Below are positions 12,191 through 23,931 of a stretch of DNA of 64,000 nucleotides, one piece after another. Each line of letters opens with the position of its first letter. Position 1 is the stretch's first letter. Origin of the DNA: Thalassia testudinum (lineage: Eukaryota; Streptophyta; Magnoliopsida; Alismatales; Hydrocharitaceae); NCBI GenBank assembly GCA_037157565.1, contig JAZHRO010000036.1, positions 133,912,501 through 133,976,500 of the forward strand, given 5' to 3'. Made by a program: the position numbers and the translations under genes. The notes under the pieces were generated by a model. That model was not told the DNA's origin, searched no databases, and worked only from the letters and a program-made list of their open reading frames with translations.

Positions 12191-12211
12191 GGTGGGACAT
12201 TTAGTCCCACC
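12191..12211 (+). promoter_or_regulatory. LTR hairpin GGTGGGAC-N5-GTCCCACC (5' LTR of A)
   Basis: Perfect 8-bp arms flank the loop ATTTA. The same element lies at 36430-36450 (3' LTR of A), 54053-54073 (solo LTR) and 59264-59284 (E, minus), while the surrounding sequence is much less conserved. Confidence 0.7.
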
Positions 12212-12537
12212 TTGTAAGTTTGTTAGTGCCCCGTGATGCATCAAGTGAAAAAGTGAATGAGGCTTATCACCTTAGTCACATGGGGCGAGGTCCCTCTCAC
12301 CAGCTTACCCGGCCTTGTCCGCAACCACCCCCCCGCGGACCTGGCTCGACCCGTTTACCTAAGCCTAGCACACCTCGCCCACCACCGCACGCCGGTGGGC
12401 CTGGTCCCGGGCACGTACACCTGACCCGTATACCCGAGAAGGCTCTGGGAGAGTGAACCCAAGAGAGAAATGGAGAGAGAGAGAGACACGGGAAGGGTAG
12501 GGGTAGGTTTTGCTTAATCGGGTGCCTGTGTAGGGAA

Positions 12538-12862
12538 GCTGAAGAAGAAGAAGGAGGAAGAAGAGGCAGAAGAAAAGAAAGAGGCTAAGGACTTAGCCAC
12601 ATCAAAGAGCAGCAGCTGAGGAAGAAGGAGAAGGAAAGGAAGAAAAAGAAGAGACAGGACCAGAAGCTGAAGACGAGAAACCAACTGAAGAAGAAGGCAT
12701 AGTGCAGAGAGAAAGGAAGAAAAAGAAGAAGGAGGAGGTGCAACTCAACAGTGAAGAGCTGAAGCCAAAGGAGGAAGCTGCTGCTGAAGAGGATAGAAGA
12801 AGAAAAAGCCAAGAAGAAGCAGCTGCAGCAAAAGAGAAAGGAAGAAGAAGAAGAAGAGAATT
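12538..12862 (+). repeat. Purine-rich GAA/GGA tract in the 5' LTR of A
   Basis: About 325 bases are almost all purine on the plus strand, with AAGAAGAAG runs. Equivalents lie at about 36775-37110, 54412-54600 and, as the complement, 58570-58870. All are downstream of the LTR TATA region, so in the transcribed part. Lys/Glu-rich frames through it are a by-product. Confidence 0.75.
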
Positions 12863-12879
12863 GTAGCAAATGTTACTTA

Positions 12880-12908
12880 AGACGTCTGATTCATGGAATC
12901 AGACATCT
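12880..12908 (+). repeat. AGACGTCTGATTC inverted repeat (5' LTR of A)
   Basis: AGACGTCTGATTC and GAATCAGACATCT face each other across the 3-base spacer ATG, with one mismatch. The 3' LTR copy (37122-37150) forms a perfect 13-bp stem. The motif matches the palindrome repeated in the Sirevirus LTRs. Confidence 0.7.
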
Positions 12909-13174
12909 GAAGATAGAAAGAAGTAGAGAGAAGAAAAGAAGAGAAGAAAAGAAGAGAAGAAAAATTTTTATTCCCTCTCTCTTTAATTTTTGTAAAGCAG
13001 TATATTGTAGTGAATTGTGAATTTTTATGATTCTCGAACTAAGTTTGCTCCCTGAATTCGACCTCGGAACATTCTAAATTTCAGGTAATAAATAAATTAA
13101 ATTGATCATTGTTTTTGGCAACATACTACAACAAACATATCTTTAAAACACTGCAAAATCGACCGATCAGTTTT

Positions 13175-13190
13175 TGGCGTCGTTGCCGGG
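13175..13190 (+). promoter_or_regulatory. Primer-binding site of A (tRNA-Asp)
   Basis: TGGCGTCGTTGCCGGG lies five bases after the LTR and differs by one base from the complement of the tRNA-Asp 3' end. tRNA-Asp priming is typical of Athila-type elements. Confidence 0.85.
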
Positions 13191-14254
13191 TAGTAACAGG
13201 CAATCTAGAAGCTATTAAATCACAATTTCTGATTGACTTCTGACTTAATCTCTCGATTGTTGTGCAGGCACAAGAAGGCAAGGAGGAACAAACAGCCGCA
13301 CAACAACCACACCAAGGGACAGGTATTCTTCTATCCTCTCTCTTAAGCCCCTTAAATTCTAAAGAGGAGAAAGAAAAGAAAATCAATCTAGGGTTACCTA
13401 TCTTTCGTACATAGTTAATCAGAGAGTTGCTTATCTTTTAAATTTCAACACATTTCATCTGCATATCCACTTAAGGTAATTAGGGCTAAAACCTTCTTGC
13501 TTGAGCCCTAGTTACCTAATCCTGAGGCAACTAACTGGACCAATTATAGCCAACTTAGGATTCAAAGCTTGGGTTTTAGAGACACATCTTCTAATTAAGA
13601 ACTGAAATTTCCCAAAAGAGGTGTGCCTAAACCATTGCTTGAAAAGACCTAATAAGGGAAACCCTAAGCAATCCGGCTCTTAAATCACTTGAACCATAAA
13701 AGAAAGGACCTAATAAGCTTTCACAGGAACTAATAGGTGAAGTTGATCCCTTGGATCAACCAACCTTTAAATTAGGTCACTTTTTGCACACAAAAGGTTA
13801 AAGTTCAAGTGAAACCCTAAGAACCTTGATCTTAATTAAAAGTGATAGACTTAAGAGGTCAAGGTCCCCATTCTGGTCTACCTGGAATCTCAGTGACAAG
13901 AGAGGTCGGGTGGGGGAAACCCTGTAACCTGTGGGGGCGCTTTATTGTTAGGGGTCTTCGCGGGACTCACCCTCTCTAGCTGCCCAGGTAATTCTCAGGT
14001 GGACGACCTTCTGATTAAGGGGTATCATCCGCCCCGAACCTCTATAGTCACCCAACATTTTGGGTGTCTTGATTGGGTCCAGTACCTTCTAACCTCGTCT
14101 AATCCATCAGTGCATGTTCGGTAGGAGGTCCTTGAAACCTCCTCTAGAAATTCACTCTTCCCGAGGCCAAGCCTCGGTACCCTTGTTTGTGCAACAACCA
14201 CTTTACATAGACCTCTCTTCTGACTCTGAACCTAATTCCCCTTCTTCTTCCACC
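13191..14254 (+). other. 5' leader of element A
   Basis: About 1.06 kb lies between the primer site and the gag ATG. I see no conserved coding region. It has many short AACCCTAAG-like and CCTAATAAG-like stretches and a C/G-rich block at 13870-14050. No splice sites as clear as those in copies a, c and d were found. Confidence 0.5.
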
Positions 14255-15486
14255 ATGGCTCAGCCTGTTGAAGAAGAGAATAATTTTGAGCACCAGCTCC
14301 AGTGACTCAATGATCTCTTCCAAAACATCATGAACCCACCGCAGCGCCCTATGATGCGAGATCACTATAATCCCACTGCGGTGGCAATTGAGCCTCGAGT
14401 CAATCCCGACTGGAGGACCTGATTTCAAATTGAAGCCCAACATGATTCATTCCATACCTAAATTCAATGGGCTTAACTCTGAAGACCCCTTCTAGCATAT
14501 CAAACAGCTTAAGCATCTGGCCCAGATTTTCAGGTCAGATGCGTAGAATCGGGATATCTTACTCATGAAGATGTTCTCTTTCTCCCTTATGGACAAGGCG
14601 GCTCATTGGTATCAGACACAGCCCCGCCCGATCAACACTTTGGAAGAACTTCAGTCTGAATTTTTGAAGAAGTTCTTCCCTGTAGGTCGGACCAACGCCT
14701 TGCGCCATCAGATTACTCACTTCACGCAGCAAATGGGAGAACCTCTTCATGAGGCATGGGATCGATTCCAGGACCTCATGAGAAAGTGCCCCCATCACGG
14801 AGCTCCTAAATGGGAACAAGTCCAGTCTTTTTACCAGGGACTCCGTGAAGATATTAGACTATTCATCAATGCAACTTGCAGAGGAAATATCATGGGTCAA
14901 CATGAAGACACCGTGTGGGAGATTCTCGAGAATATGTGTGAGAACACCATCAACAATGACTCCATGGGACTATTCCATCGGACGAATATCCACGCAGCGA
15001 CGAACCTTAGGGGAGCACATGAGAAGCAGGGCCTGTCCACATCAGTCGACCTGGAATTAATGGCTAGTCGATTGGACAAGGTCTCAGTTATTGAGAAGAA
15101 GGTGGACGAGCTGACTCAGCACTTGCAGCGAGCCACCTCTGTGTAGAATTCCTTCGCATAGCCACCTCCCGCACGGGAAACTGTGCAGAACATTTTCTAC
15201 CGACCTTCTCTTAGGATGGACTCGTATCCACCCCTATCTGACTCCAGGACCAGAGGAACCTCCGATCCTTTCTATTCTTGTTGGGGGAACCCTACTCACC
15301 CATTCTCCGACTTTCTTGAGGCTCCTCAGACCTGTGAGGACCTCAACGCCATCCAGAATGACCCATTTTCCAACACCTACAACCCTGGATGGCGAAAGCA
15401 TCCCAATTTCTAGTGGGCGGGAAACTCTTAGAACCCAAGACCACCCTTTCAGCCCCATCCACAATCCCCTCATCCTTATCAGTCGC
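14255..15486 (+). pseudogene. gag: gag of element A, 5' part, interrupted by copy a
   Basis: An ATG at 14255 begins MAQPVEEENN; an open frame extends further upstream to 14114, so the start is not certain. The Gag domain includes FNGLNSEDPF, LMDKAAHWYQT, LKKFFPVGRTN, LHEAWDRFQDLMRKCPHH and FYQGLREDIRLF (14430-14865), followed by an Asn/Thr-rich segment ending at RATSV (15146). The frame shifts near 14425. Stops occur at several sites, mostly TAG or TGA where CAG or CGA is expected. The 3' part resumes at 23292 after the 7.8-kb insertion a. Confidence 0.85.
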
Positions 15487-17253
15487 TGTTGAACGCACGA
15501 ATCACTACGCTAACGTATTTGTTTTTGGAAAACCTGTTGTTGTAGCTTGAAAGCGAAGAATTCGTGTGCAACAAATAAAATTTATACTGAAATGAGAATT
15601 TCGGGTCGAACACAGGGAGGCGAACGTTTGATTTAAAAACTACGTGTTTTTTTTTATTTGTCACGAAGTAATTCAATTTAAACTATCTAATTATTTACAA
15701 TAAATAGAAGAGAGAGAGAGGGTAAGAGAGAGAGAGAATATTACACATAGAAATCAAAATGAGATGTAGAATAAATAAAGAATTTATCATTAAGAAGATT
15801 GTTCATTACAATTAGAAAGCATAGAACAATTGCACTAGAAAGTGATAAATTTACTCTAGAAAGCATTAAAAGAATGGAGGGAGAAATGTCCTCCTTGACG
15901 ATCGCTTGGAGGATGAGCAGAACTACAGTAGAAAGCAGTAAATCTACACTAGAAAGCAGTAAAAAGAATAGGGAGAGAGAAATCCTCCTCGACGGTCGCT
16001 TGGAGGTCGAGCCGGACGGGACGACGCCTGGACGGAGGAGGACGAAGCAGAAGAACGGGAATGGAGCAGCACGCTGTCGTCGTCGCGGGATCCACTTCCG
16101 AAGGGGGACAAAAATTTAGACTTTATCTCACGAGGAGCATCCCGGGTGTGGGACAAGCTTCTCTTGAGCTTTGGAGAGGTAGAGAGGAGAAGGAAGGGAT
16201 GAGAATTTTGTATGGAGGAGGTCTCCTTTTATAGTTGCAAGGAGTGGGGGCAAAATGGTCATTACATCTTCAAAATAATAAATGAGGGTCTTTAGTGACA
16301 GATAAATCCGTCACTAAAGCCCCCAACGTGAGAGTAACTTCCGCGCCCACACGTGGCTCCTCAGTTGCCCGCTTCTTCAATGCCTATGCCCACTACTTCA
16401 GATCTCAGCTGTCCGATCGCGAGATCGGACGGCTTAAGACGCATCTCTGCCCGCTGCTGCGCACCCGCCCAGCGTATGCGATGCCGCGTGACGCCCGCAT
16501 TCAATTGCGTGTGATCTCAATTGAGCATGGACGGCCATCCGATGACGATCCAATGCCCACCATCGCCCGCACGCCCACGCCTTCCTCCCCTTCGGTGCGG
16601 TTCGAACCCACGCTTGCAGCTCACGTAAGCGCGCTCGACCGCTGCACTACGAGGCGCGGATGGTCGAGCGAGCGCTTTTAGGTGCGGCTGGCCACAGCCG
16701 TTGGATCGAGATCCAACGACGGAGAGGGAGCGGGTGCGGGGCCTTCAGAGATTGCATGCGACCATTTGGGCGACCGGGATGGCGCCACGTGGCTCCATCT
16801 TGGCCGTCCATCTTTTGGAAGTTGTAGATGGTGCCACAGATGTCGGATTGACTTGATTTTTGTGTCGTTGGGCTGCGATCGTCGATTCGAATTCATTCGT
16901 GCAGTCGGATGTGTCATTTGAAGGGTAGATTTACACCATCCTAGTCCTTGATCTTCTAGGGTTCCCCGGTCACTATTTGATGCTATGGATGCCTGATTAG
17001 GGTGATCTTGGAGTCGTTGAACTCCAATCGTCGCCCTGATCACATCCATACGGTTGGATCTTCGATCTGAGACCTTGATAAAATGTTTGCCCTATCCAAG
17101 CACATAAAAGGAGACAATTAACCTCCATTTTATTCAAACTACACGAAATGCAAGATGATGCATGTTATGCAATATTTATATCATGAAATGCAATCCTATT
17201 CTTAAGAACATGCATAAATAGACATCTTAAGTAGTGTAAATGTGTTTACATCA
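15487..17253 (-). repeat. 3' LTR of copy a
   Basis: The plus-strand copy runs from TGTTGAACGCACGAATC to TGTTTACATCA. A TATA box (plus-strand CCTTTTATAG, near 16227) and, upstream of it in element orientation, the inverted repeat at 16291-16318 are present. It has the motif GGGTCGAACACAGGGAGGC (15602) and a GA-rich microsatellite near 15704-15738. Confidence 0.88.
16291..16318 (-). repeat. TTTAGTGACGGAT-type hairpin in LTR of a (left)
   Basis: TTTAGTGACAGAT and ATCCGTCACTAAA are opposed, with one mismatch. The copy at 22328-22355 has perfect 13-base arms and the one at 28902-28929 has one mismatch. It lies about 60 bases upstream of the TATA box in element orientation. Confidence 0.75.
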
Positions 17254-18877
17254 TACCGTCATGCCTATCTTTTGCTAGTCCCTAGCAAAAAGTATATGCT
17301 ATTTATAAAAGAATTAGGTTGGATTATTTGGACCTGAGTTATTTTCAATCATTAAGAAATTGTATACTTAGGAACTGAACTTTCAAAGACACAACAGTGC
17401 CCGGGTATCTGCCAAAATGCAGACCGCCTCAAGCCTCGCCTTATTCAAAGAAAAATTTCTTTTTCTCTTTTTACTCTTTTCTAATTTTTTTTGGATTTTC
17501 AAATTTTAGGGCTTAAGAGTGGCTTTCTACTACCATTCAACTCACCCAAGATTTGATGAGAACCCTAAGTTTTAAGCATCTTATTGTGATTGTGATAGAC
17601 TCGTTGATCGGCAATTAAAATGGATTTCGGATTTCTACGCCTCTAGGTGACCTCAAAAAAAATTCTGCCTAAATGTGTATCTTTACAACCGGTAGCTTTC
17701 TCCCTACTTTTATTTTTTTACGGGGTCAACACAAGGGTGAATCTAGTATATATCTCCCCGATTTATTTTACTTCTCCGCTTCTTCCTAAATATTTTGGGA
17801 ATTTTTAGTGCATTTACTGAGCTGGGTTCTGGACAACTGGTCGATGAGTTGTTACCACCGACAACTTGCCAGCCATACTAGTGCGGCGAAGTGTGGCTTA
17901 TTTCTTTTTTTTTTTCTTTTCTTTTTGATTTTTTTTCTTTTTCTTTTTTTTTTTTAAGTAGGTGGCTCTCCTGGTCTAAGATTTACCTAAGTGCAGCAAA
18001 AAGAGAAAGGTTTAGTAACTGGTCTTTGGATAACCTACCTATGGGCCGTTACCCACGATAACTTGCCAGCCATATCACCCTAGAAGGTTCATTAGCTACC
18101 CAATTTCCGTTAGAATCGCCGAACAACGAGTCAGTGCAAAGAAAGTGTGTAGATGCTTAAAACTCAGAAATTCCCTCAAATTAGAGGGTGGGTTGATAAG
18201 TCGTGTACTTATCACCCAAAATTTATTTACTCCAATTAAAATAAAATTTAGATTAGCAAGAACTCGAAAAATAGATCCACATTTTAGTGGATACACGGGC
18301 TAATTAAGTCCAAAGACATGAAGGGACTTTGTGTTCAAATCATAATGTAGTATTTCCTAAGATTGAAAATTTTCTTAAACCCAAATTCTCTTTCCTAATT
18401 TCGATTTTTTTTTAAAAGGAAAATAAAATAAATCTATGGAGCTGACGAATGAATTCAGAGATAAATATCCACCCCCCCATGCCTATCTAATGCAATGTCC
18501 TCATTGTATTAAAAAGACATAAAATAGAGTGGAAAAGCATAGAAAGCACTTGAATTGCGTGAATGTCAGGTCCACTCCGAGATGAAAACGAAAAAGAATT
18601 GTATATGTGCTGAGTTTAGTGCCTTCAGCTAGGCACACTATACAAAGAAAAGAAATGAAGAATTCACAAGTGCAGGTCAGAATTAAAATAAACAGAAGAA
18701 TCTTCTGACCTATCAAAAGAGGTCCATAGATGTAGACCAGATTGTGGTGCAGACCCATCCCCCATAATTTAGAATATCTTAGGTTCTGGATAAAAATTAC
18801 CTAAAACCTAAAATCAGAATGCAAGCGGGGTCGATCCTGTGATTTATGAGGATGCAACCCAAGATCAAAAAGTTGGG
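17254..18877 (-). other. Polypurine tract and 3' non-coding region of copy a
   Basis: The tract (plus-strand CATGCCTATCTTTTGCTAGT, 17260-17279) abuts the 3' LTR; its G run has a substitution compared with b. The rest is non-coding. It holds the paired 60-bp repeats (17821-17878, 18016-18074), a T-rich run near 17905-17955, the hairpin box at 18472-18508 and a conserved region 18501-18800. That region contains a short frame reading MGLHHNLVYI in element sense, similar in b, c and d, but shifted or broken in c. Confidence 0.65.
18472..18508 (-). promoter_or_regulatory. Internal hairpin plus polypurine box (copy a)
   Basis: On the minus strand CAATGAGGACATTG is followed by CATTAGATAGGCATGGGGGG. 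It repeats the core of the true polypurine tract about 1.2 kb before that tract. Confidence 0.65.
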
Positions 18878-20287
18878 TTACAGAGAATTGAAGCTCAAAA
18901 GATAATCATTGAATGTGTGCTTGAGTTGGACATCCTCGAAACAAATGTCGTAAGGGTTCTGATTGGACGGTTTCAGCTTAAAAAGAACCCTTCGACTCAA
19001 TCTTCCATTTCCTGCAAAATTAACTTCCCAAATCAAAACTTCCCAGCTCCTATCCTCCTCATTCAGCATATCAAATTCCAGGACCTCTTGTATATTAATC
19101 ACCCTGTCTAAAATCTCCAAGTCTAAATGATGTGGCAGAATCAAAATTGACTTGGGTCTAACTATCTCAGAATTAGAATCATCAATAAGCTCAACGGGGT
19201 GTAACTGACAATCAGGGCATTGAATTGAATCCTCCAGAAAATGTAATTCTAGATCCGTAATGTGTGCCCTAAGATCAGTTTCCTCAATTATTGGGCTATC
19301 AAATGATCTCTCAGATTCCTCAGGCCCAATCGTCTCACAAAAATCGTGTTCTGAAAACTGGTGTGAGACTTCGCAACTTGAATCTTCACCATCAAAGAAA
19401 TCAGTATCCGTATCAATGTATGTCCCATAATCATTTGTCACTTTCTGTTCCAAGGAGACATACGTTTCCTCGTAACCCAGCTCAGGGATCTCAGGTGAAG
19501 AAATCAGATCTTTCTTAATTGATTGCTTTAATTCAATCTGGTCATAACACATGTCCCCCCCAATAGGTGCCTGAGCGGGTTCTATCATTGGCTTTCCTGA
19601 AGAGGGTTCATCCTAGGAATCATCCCAAGATTGAATCAAAGCAACCACGAATCTCATCCTCAATTTCACTAATTTCCCAAGTAGAAACTCACCCGGGTTC
19701 TTATCCTTAACGTCCTGGAGCTAATCCAACAAAGTCTTATTCAAGTCATCAATCATTTCAATCAAGGGCTCCAATCTCTCAATGCAAGATATTGGCTGAA
19801 CTTCTAAAGATTGTATAATATTCCTCAAGTTAGCCAGAACCTTATCTTGAACCTGATTAACCTGAACCAAATGAGTTGGTTCAGGATTGGGCGGGTTTGA
19901 CATCAATGCAGAGGAATTAACGAATTGAGATTCGTTATACCCTTCCAGATAATAGGTCATTTCAGATTGTTCAAAAGATGGTGATGACCTAAAGGCAGTG
20001 AAATCAGAGGAAAGATTGGTGTATCCTTCTTGATTGTAGATCGTATTAGGTTGTTCATGAAAGGAAGACGATCTATAATCGATGTAGCTCTGAGAAGGAT
20101 AGAAATCATAATCAAAGTGTTCAGGGTTAGACCCTAAACACGGAGGTCCGGAGCTGTATCCCCAATCTGAATTATCCCAACTAACTGATGGTTGATTACA
20201 ATATGAGTCGGGATAATCGTCATGTTGAGGATAATTCACAACAGGAGGGAAAGAGCGGGAATGCGTGAAATATGTGGAAGGATTCAT
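18878..20287 (-). pseudogene. Tyrosine-rich acidic gene of copy a (unrecognised protein)
   Basis: A single frame of 1410 nt starts with MNPSTYFTHS (ATG at 20287-20285) and ends at 18878. Two amber codons interrupt it: one at 19723-19721, shared with copy d, and one at 19615-19613 where b and d have Gln. The first 150 residues are rich in Tyr, Ser and Pro (GYSSGPP; modules like FRSSPSFEQ with EGY). A helix-like block follows (VQVNQVQDKVLANLRNIIQS). The second half is strongly acidic (EIPELGYEETYVSLEQKV) and ends near NPYDICFEDVQ. I recognise no family. It has the place of gag-pol in a non-autonomous element, after a spliced-looking leader. An upstream in-frame ATG at 20323 is not conserved. 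Confidence 0.7.
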
Positions 20288-20312
20288 GAGACACGAGAGG
20301 AAGAAAGGCATC

Positions 20313-21360
20313 CTGCAATACAAACAATCAAACCTGTCCTTAATTGGGTTAGCCTACAGGCCTACAAACTCCCAAAACCAGTCTTGAGATAAAGAAATGA
20401 TTTGATCTACTTCTGTCTGTTCAATCCAACTAGTTAGAAGGAGGGACTGGGGAGAAGGTTCTTCCTTTGGCTTGCGCCTCCGGTTCCCAGTGTACCCCCC
20501 AGCCACGATCGTTTGATTCTGCTCCCCTATGTAGACATCAGATTGAACAGTAGAAATAGACTAATCGAAAATAATCTCGTTCTGGGTTCTGAAGAGCGAG
20601 TCCAATCCTTAAGGCCGACATCTACTCTATTTTATTTAGGGCTAGGTATGAATGTGCTTTGGAATGTGATGGGCCCTTTAAATGGGTTGTGCCCTTAATG
20701 ATTGATTGATTTGTGTGTGCGTGCACAACCAGTGATTTTCAAGCAAGATTATTTTTGATGCAGTGAATTTTAAGGTTCAAATCTTACTTAGTAACTTTTA
20801 GGATTCAACTTTAGGTGTTTTCAAACAAGTTTCATTGGCACACCAGCTTTTGAAAGCATGGGTGAAGATGTTTTCTTTTAAAGCTTAAAAAGAATGTGAA
20901 GTGCCTGGTAAATTCCTAAGAGTTGAACCTAAGTGGCAGCTACTTGATGAGTTGATTTTATTTGAAGTGGTGTGGCCCAAACAACTCAAACAAATGGCCA
21001 CGAATGCACCACTAAGTTAGGCACACAAAGATGGTTAACCTAGAATGATTTCTACTCTTTTATGTGTTGCTTTATGTGTACCGGTTCCACAGATCAGAAC
21101 CGGTTGAGTAGAAACAAATCAATTCGGTTACGTGCCTTTGAATGTGGGTGTACGTTGTGTGTTTGTTGAAAATTGCCCCACAAAATTATCTTTTTGTTTT
21201 TTTTTGTTTTTTTATATAAATGAAGGTGGAATGAATGTGAGTGAGAATCCAAACAATCAAACTATTCTTAGGATTTATACAAACACCTAGGTTAATTGGA
21301 ATTTGGATTTAATGTGGCGAATGAAATCTATGGAGGGGGAAAGAATGGGGGATAACTTAC
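20313..21360 (-). other. Predicted leader intron of copy a
   Basis: In element sense the donor is GGTTTT|GTAAGT at 21360 and the acceptor is TATTGCAG|GA ending at 20313, 26 bases before the ATG. The length, 1048 bp, matches the corresponding interval in c (1042 bp without the Sirevirus) and d (994 bp without the solo LTR). Splicing is inferred from this conservation only. Confidence 0.6.
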
Positions 21361-21501
21361 AAAACCTTCCACAGCACTTTACTCCAATCTACTGCTTTTG
21401 CTCATCTCGAAAGAGTACCTGCAATCACAATAAGAAAGGAGAAAAGTGAGGTAAATGATTTGTAAGTTACAAAACGTGAAGAGAAATCAAAGATCGTCGC
21501 C

Positions 21502-21518
21502 TTCCCGGCAACGGTGCC
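21502..21518 (-). promoter_or_regulatory. Primer-binding site of copy a (tRNA-Asp)
   Basis: The plus strand reads CCCGGCAACGGTGCCA, the complement of a one-mismatch tRNA-Asp primer site, four bases from the LTR end at 21523. Confidence 0.8.
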
Positions 21519-21522
21519 AAAA

Positions 21523-23291
21523 TGTTGAACGCACGAATCGCTACGCTAACGTGTTTGGTTTTGGATAACCTGTCGTTGTAGCTTGAAAGCGAAGAATTCA
21601 TGTTCAACAAATAAAATTTATACCGAAATGAAAATTCCGGGTCGAACACAGGGAGGCGGACGCTTGATTTAAAAACTACGCGTTTCTTTTTATTTGTCAT
21701 GAAGTAATTCAATTTAAACTATCTAATTATTTACAATAAATAGAAGAGAGAGAGAGGGTAAGAGAGAGAGAGAGTATTACACATAGAAATCAAAATGAGA
21801 TGTAGAATAAACAAATAATTTATCATTAAGAAGATTGTTCATTACAACTAGAAAGCATAGAACGATTGCACTAGAAAGTGATAAATTTACTCTAGAAAGC
21901 ATTAAAAGAATGGAAGGAGAAATGTCCTACTTGACGATCGCTTGGAGGACGAGCAGAACTACACTAGAAAGCAGTAAATCTATACTAGAAAGAAGTAAAA
22001 AGAATAGGGAGAGAGAAATCATCCTGGACGGTCTCTTGGAGGACGAGCCGGACGGGACGATGCTTGGACGAAGGAGGACGAAGCAGAAGAATGGGAATGG
22101 AGCAGCACACCGTCGTCGTCGCGGGATCCACTTCTGAAGGGGGATGAAAATTTAGACTTTATCTCGCGAGGAGCATCCCGGGTGTGGGACAAGCTTCTCT
22201 TGAGCTTTGGAGAGGTAGAGAGGAGAAGGAAGGGATGAGAATTTCGTATGGAGGGGGTCTCCTTTTATAGTTGCAAGGAGTGGGGGCAAAATGGTCATTA
22301 CATCTTCAAAATAGTAAATGAGGGGTCTTTAGTGACGGATAAATCCGTCACTAAAGCCCCCAATGTGGGCGTAGCTTCCGCGCCCACGCGCGGCTCCTCA
22401 GCTGCCCGCTTCTTCAACTCCTATGCCCACGTACTTCAGATCTTAGCCATCTAATGGTGAGATCGGATGGCTTAAGATGCATCTCCACCCACTTCTGCGC
22501 GCCTGCCCGGCGCGTGCGATGCCGCGTGACGCTGCGCATTCAATCATGGGTGATCTCAATTGAGCGCAGACGGCCGTCCGATGACGATCCAACGCTCGCC
22601 ATTGCCCGCACACCTGCGCCTTCCTCCCCTTCGCTACAGTTCGAACCCGTGCCCGCAGCTTGCGTAGGCACGCAAGACCGCTGCGCTACGAGGCGCGGAT
22701 GGTTGAGCGGGCACTTTTAGGCGCGGCTGACCACAGCCGTTGGATCGAGATCCAACGGCGGAGAGGGAGCAGGTGCGGGGCCTTCAGAGATTGCTTGCGG
22801 CCGTTTGGGCAGCCGGGATGGCGCTACGTGGCGCCATCTTGGCTGTCCATCTTCTGGAAGTTTTAGATGGTGCCACAGATGTCGGATTGACTTGATTTTT
22901 GTGTCGTTGGGCTGCGATCGTCGATCCGAATTCATCCATGCGGTCGGATTTGTCATTTGAAGTGCGGATTTAGACCATCCTGGCCTTGATCTTCTAGGGT
23001 TCCCCGGTCACTATTTGATGCTACGGATGCCTGATTAGGGCGATCTTGGAGTCGTTGAACTCCAATCGTCGCCCTGATCACATCCGTACGGTTGGATCTT
23101 CGATCCGAGGCCCCGATAAAATGTTTGCCCTGTCCAAGCACGTAAAAGGGGACAATTAACCTCCATTTTATTCAAACTACACTAAATGCAAGATGATGCA
23201 TGTTATGCAACATTTATATCATGAAATGCAATCCTATGCTTAAGAACTTGCATAAATAAACATCTTAAGTAGTGTAAATGTGTTTACATCA
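21523..23291 (-). repeat. 5' LTR of copy a
   Basis: It runs from TGTTGAACGCACG to TGTTTACATCA and is 1769 bp, against 1767 bp for its partner. It has a TATA box near 22262 (plus-strand CCTTTTATAG) and the perfect inverted repeat at 22328-22355 with arms TTTAGTGACGGAT and ATCCGTCACTAAA. Confidence 0.88.
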
Positions 23292-23931
23292 GCCTCCTCA
23301 GCCTCAGCCTCAGCCCAACCCCACTTATCCATCCAGGCCCAACCAAGATCAAATGTCCCTTATCCTTCAGACTCTGGCTGACATTCAGAGAACGAATGCA
23401 GCTATCCAAAAGCAACATAAGGACGAAATTACAGAGGTCCACAACCAACTCGCCCAGTTGGCAAATTCCCATCAACCTGGCACACTTCCTTCTCAGCCTC
23501 TTCCTAACCTGAATAACATGCCGACCTAGCGGCGTGTTATGAACCCAAACCTGGGCCAAGCACACATGATCTATCATGCCCCTTCTATTCCATCACCTGA
23601 CGGGATGGAAGCATCAACCTCCTATGCGGGTTACCAACAGCTGCAGCCCATCTTACCAACCCCCAACCAGAACCAGGCAGGAATAAATTCTGTAACAACC
23701 CGTAGTGGTAAGGCAACCCAGGATCCACCTTTTCCAGACCACTCCGAGCCTGGTAGTGACTCAAACCCTAGGACAGTCATCTAGGATGTTCCTATACCTG
23801 TCCCAGGTCAAAAACCTGGACCTATCCTAGAGGAACAAACCAAGGTTCCATTTCTCGAGGCCTTGACCAAGGGAAAGAAGACAACTAAACCTGTGGCTCC
23901 TGAGGAGGACCTGATCAATCTCTTTGAGTAG
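23292..23931 (+). pseudogene. gag: gag of element A, 3' part
   Basis: Gag resumes after copy a with a Q/P-rich segment (PPQPQPQPNPTYP), a coiled-coil-like stretch (MSLILQTLADIQRTNAAIQK) and the SVTTRSGKA motif near 23700 that marks the Gag-protease boundary in this group. One frame is kept with amber stops at 23527, 23782 and 23929, each plausible as CAG or GAG decay. Confidence 0.8.

Larger units (their letters stand above)
10375..13169 (+). repeat. 5' LTR of element A
   Basis: It begins TGATGAGAACCTCATCATGA, itself an inverted repeat (GATGAGA.TCTCATC type), and ends GATCA. CTTATTTAAGCAAGCCC near 11299 is the likely TATA region. Further on are a hairpin with GGTGGGAC/GTCCCACC arms (12191-12211), a purine-rich GAA tract (about 12538-12862), an AGACGTCTGATTC hairpin (12880-12908) and GCTCCCTGAATTCGACCTCG (13038). 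Proline- and serine-rich open frames downstream of the TATA box (11427-11861) also occur in other LTRs of the family but are of doubtful coding value. Confidence 0.9.
15487..23291 (-). mobile_element. Copy a: non-autonomous LTR element with a tyrosine-rich gene
   Basis: It reads on the minus strand: 5' LTR 21523-23291, primer site, leader with intron, one gene (20287-18878), 3' non-coding region, polypurine tract and 3' LTR 15487-17253. It lies in antisense orientation in gag of A. The flanking bases GTCGC (15482-15486) and GCCTC (23292-23296) agree at only 3 of 5 positions, so the target duplication is weak, but the gag reading resumes right after it. The two LTRs differ at many sites, which points to an older insertion than b. 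No gag or pol domain is present. Confidence 0.9.

Noticed and set aside
18501..18758. Small hydrophobic protein starting MGLHHNLV in the 3' region (also in b, c, d)
   Set aside because: Similarity at the DNA level explains it; the frame is broken in c and shortened in b, and it lies downstream of the main gene without its own start signals.
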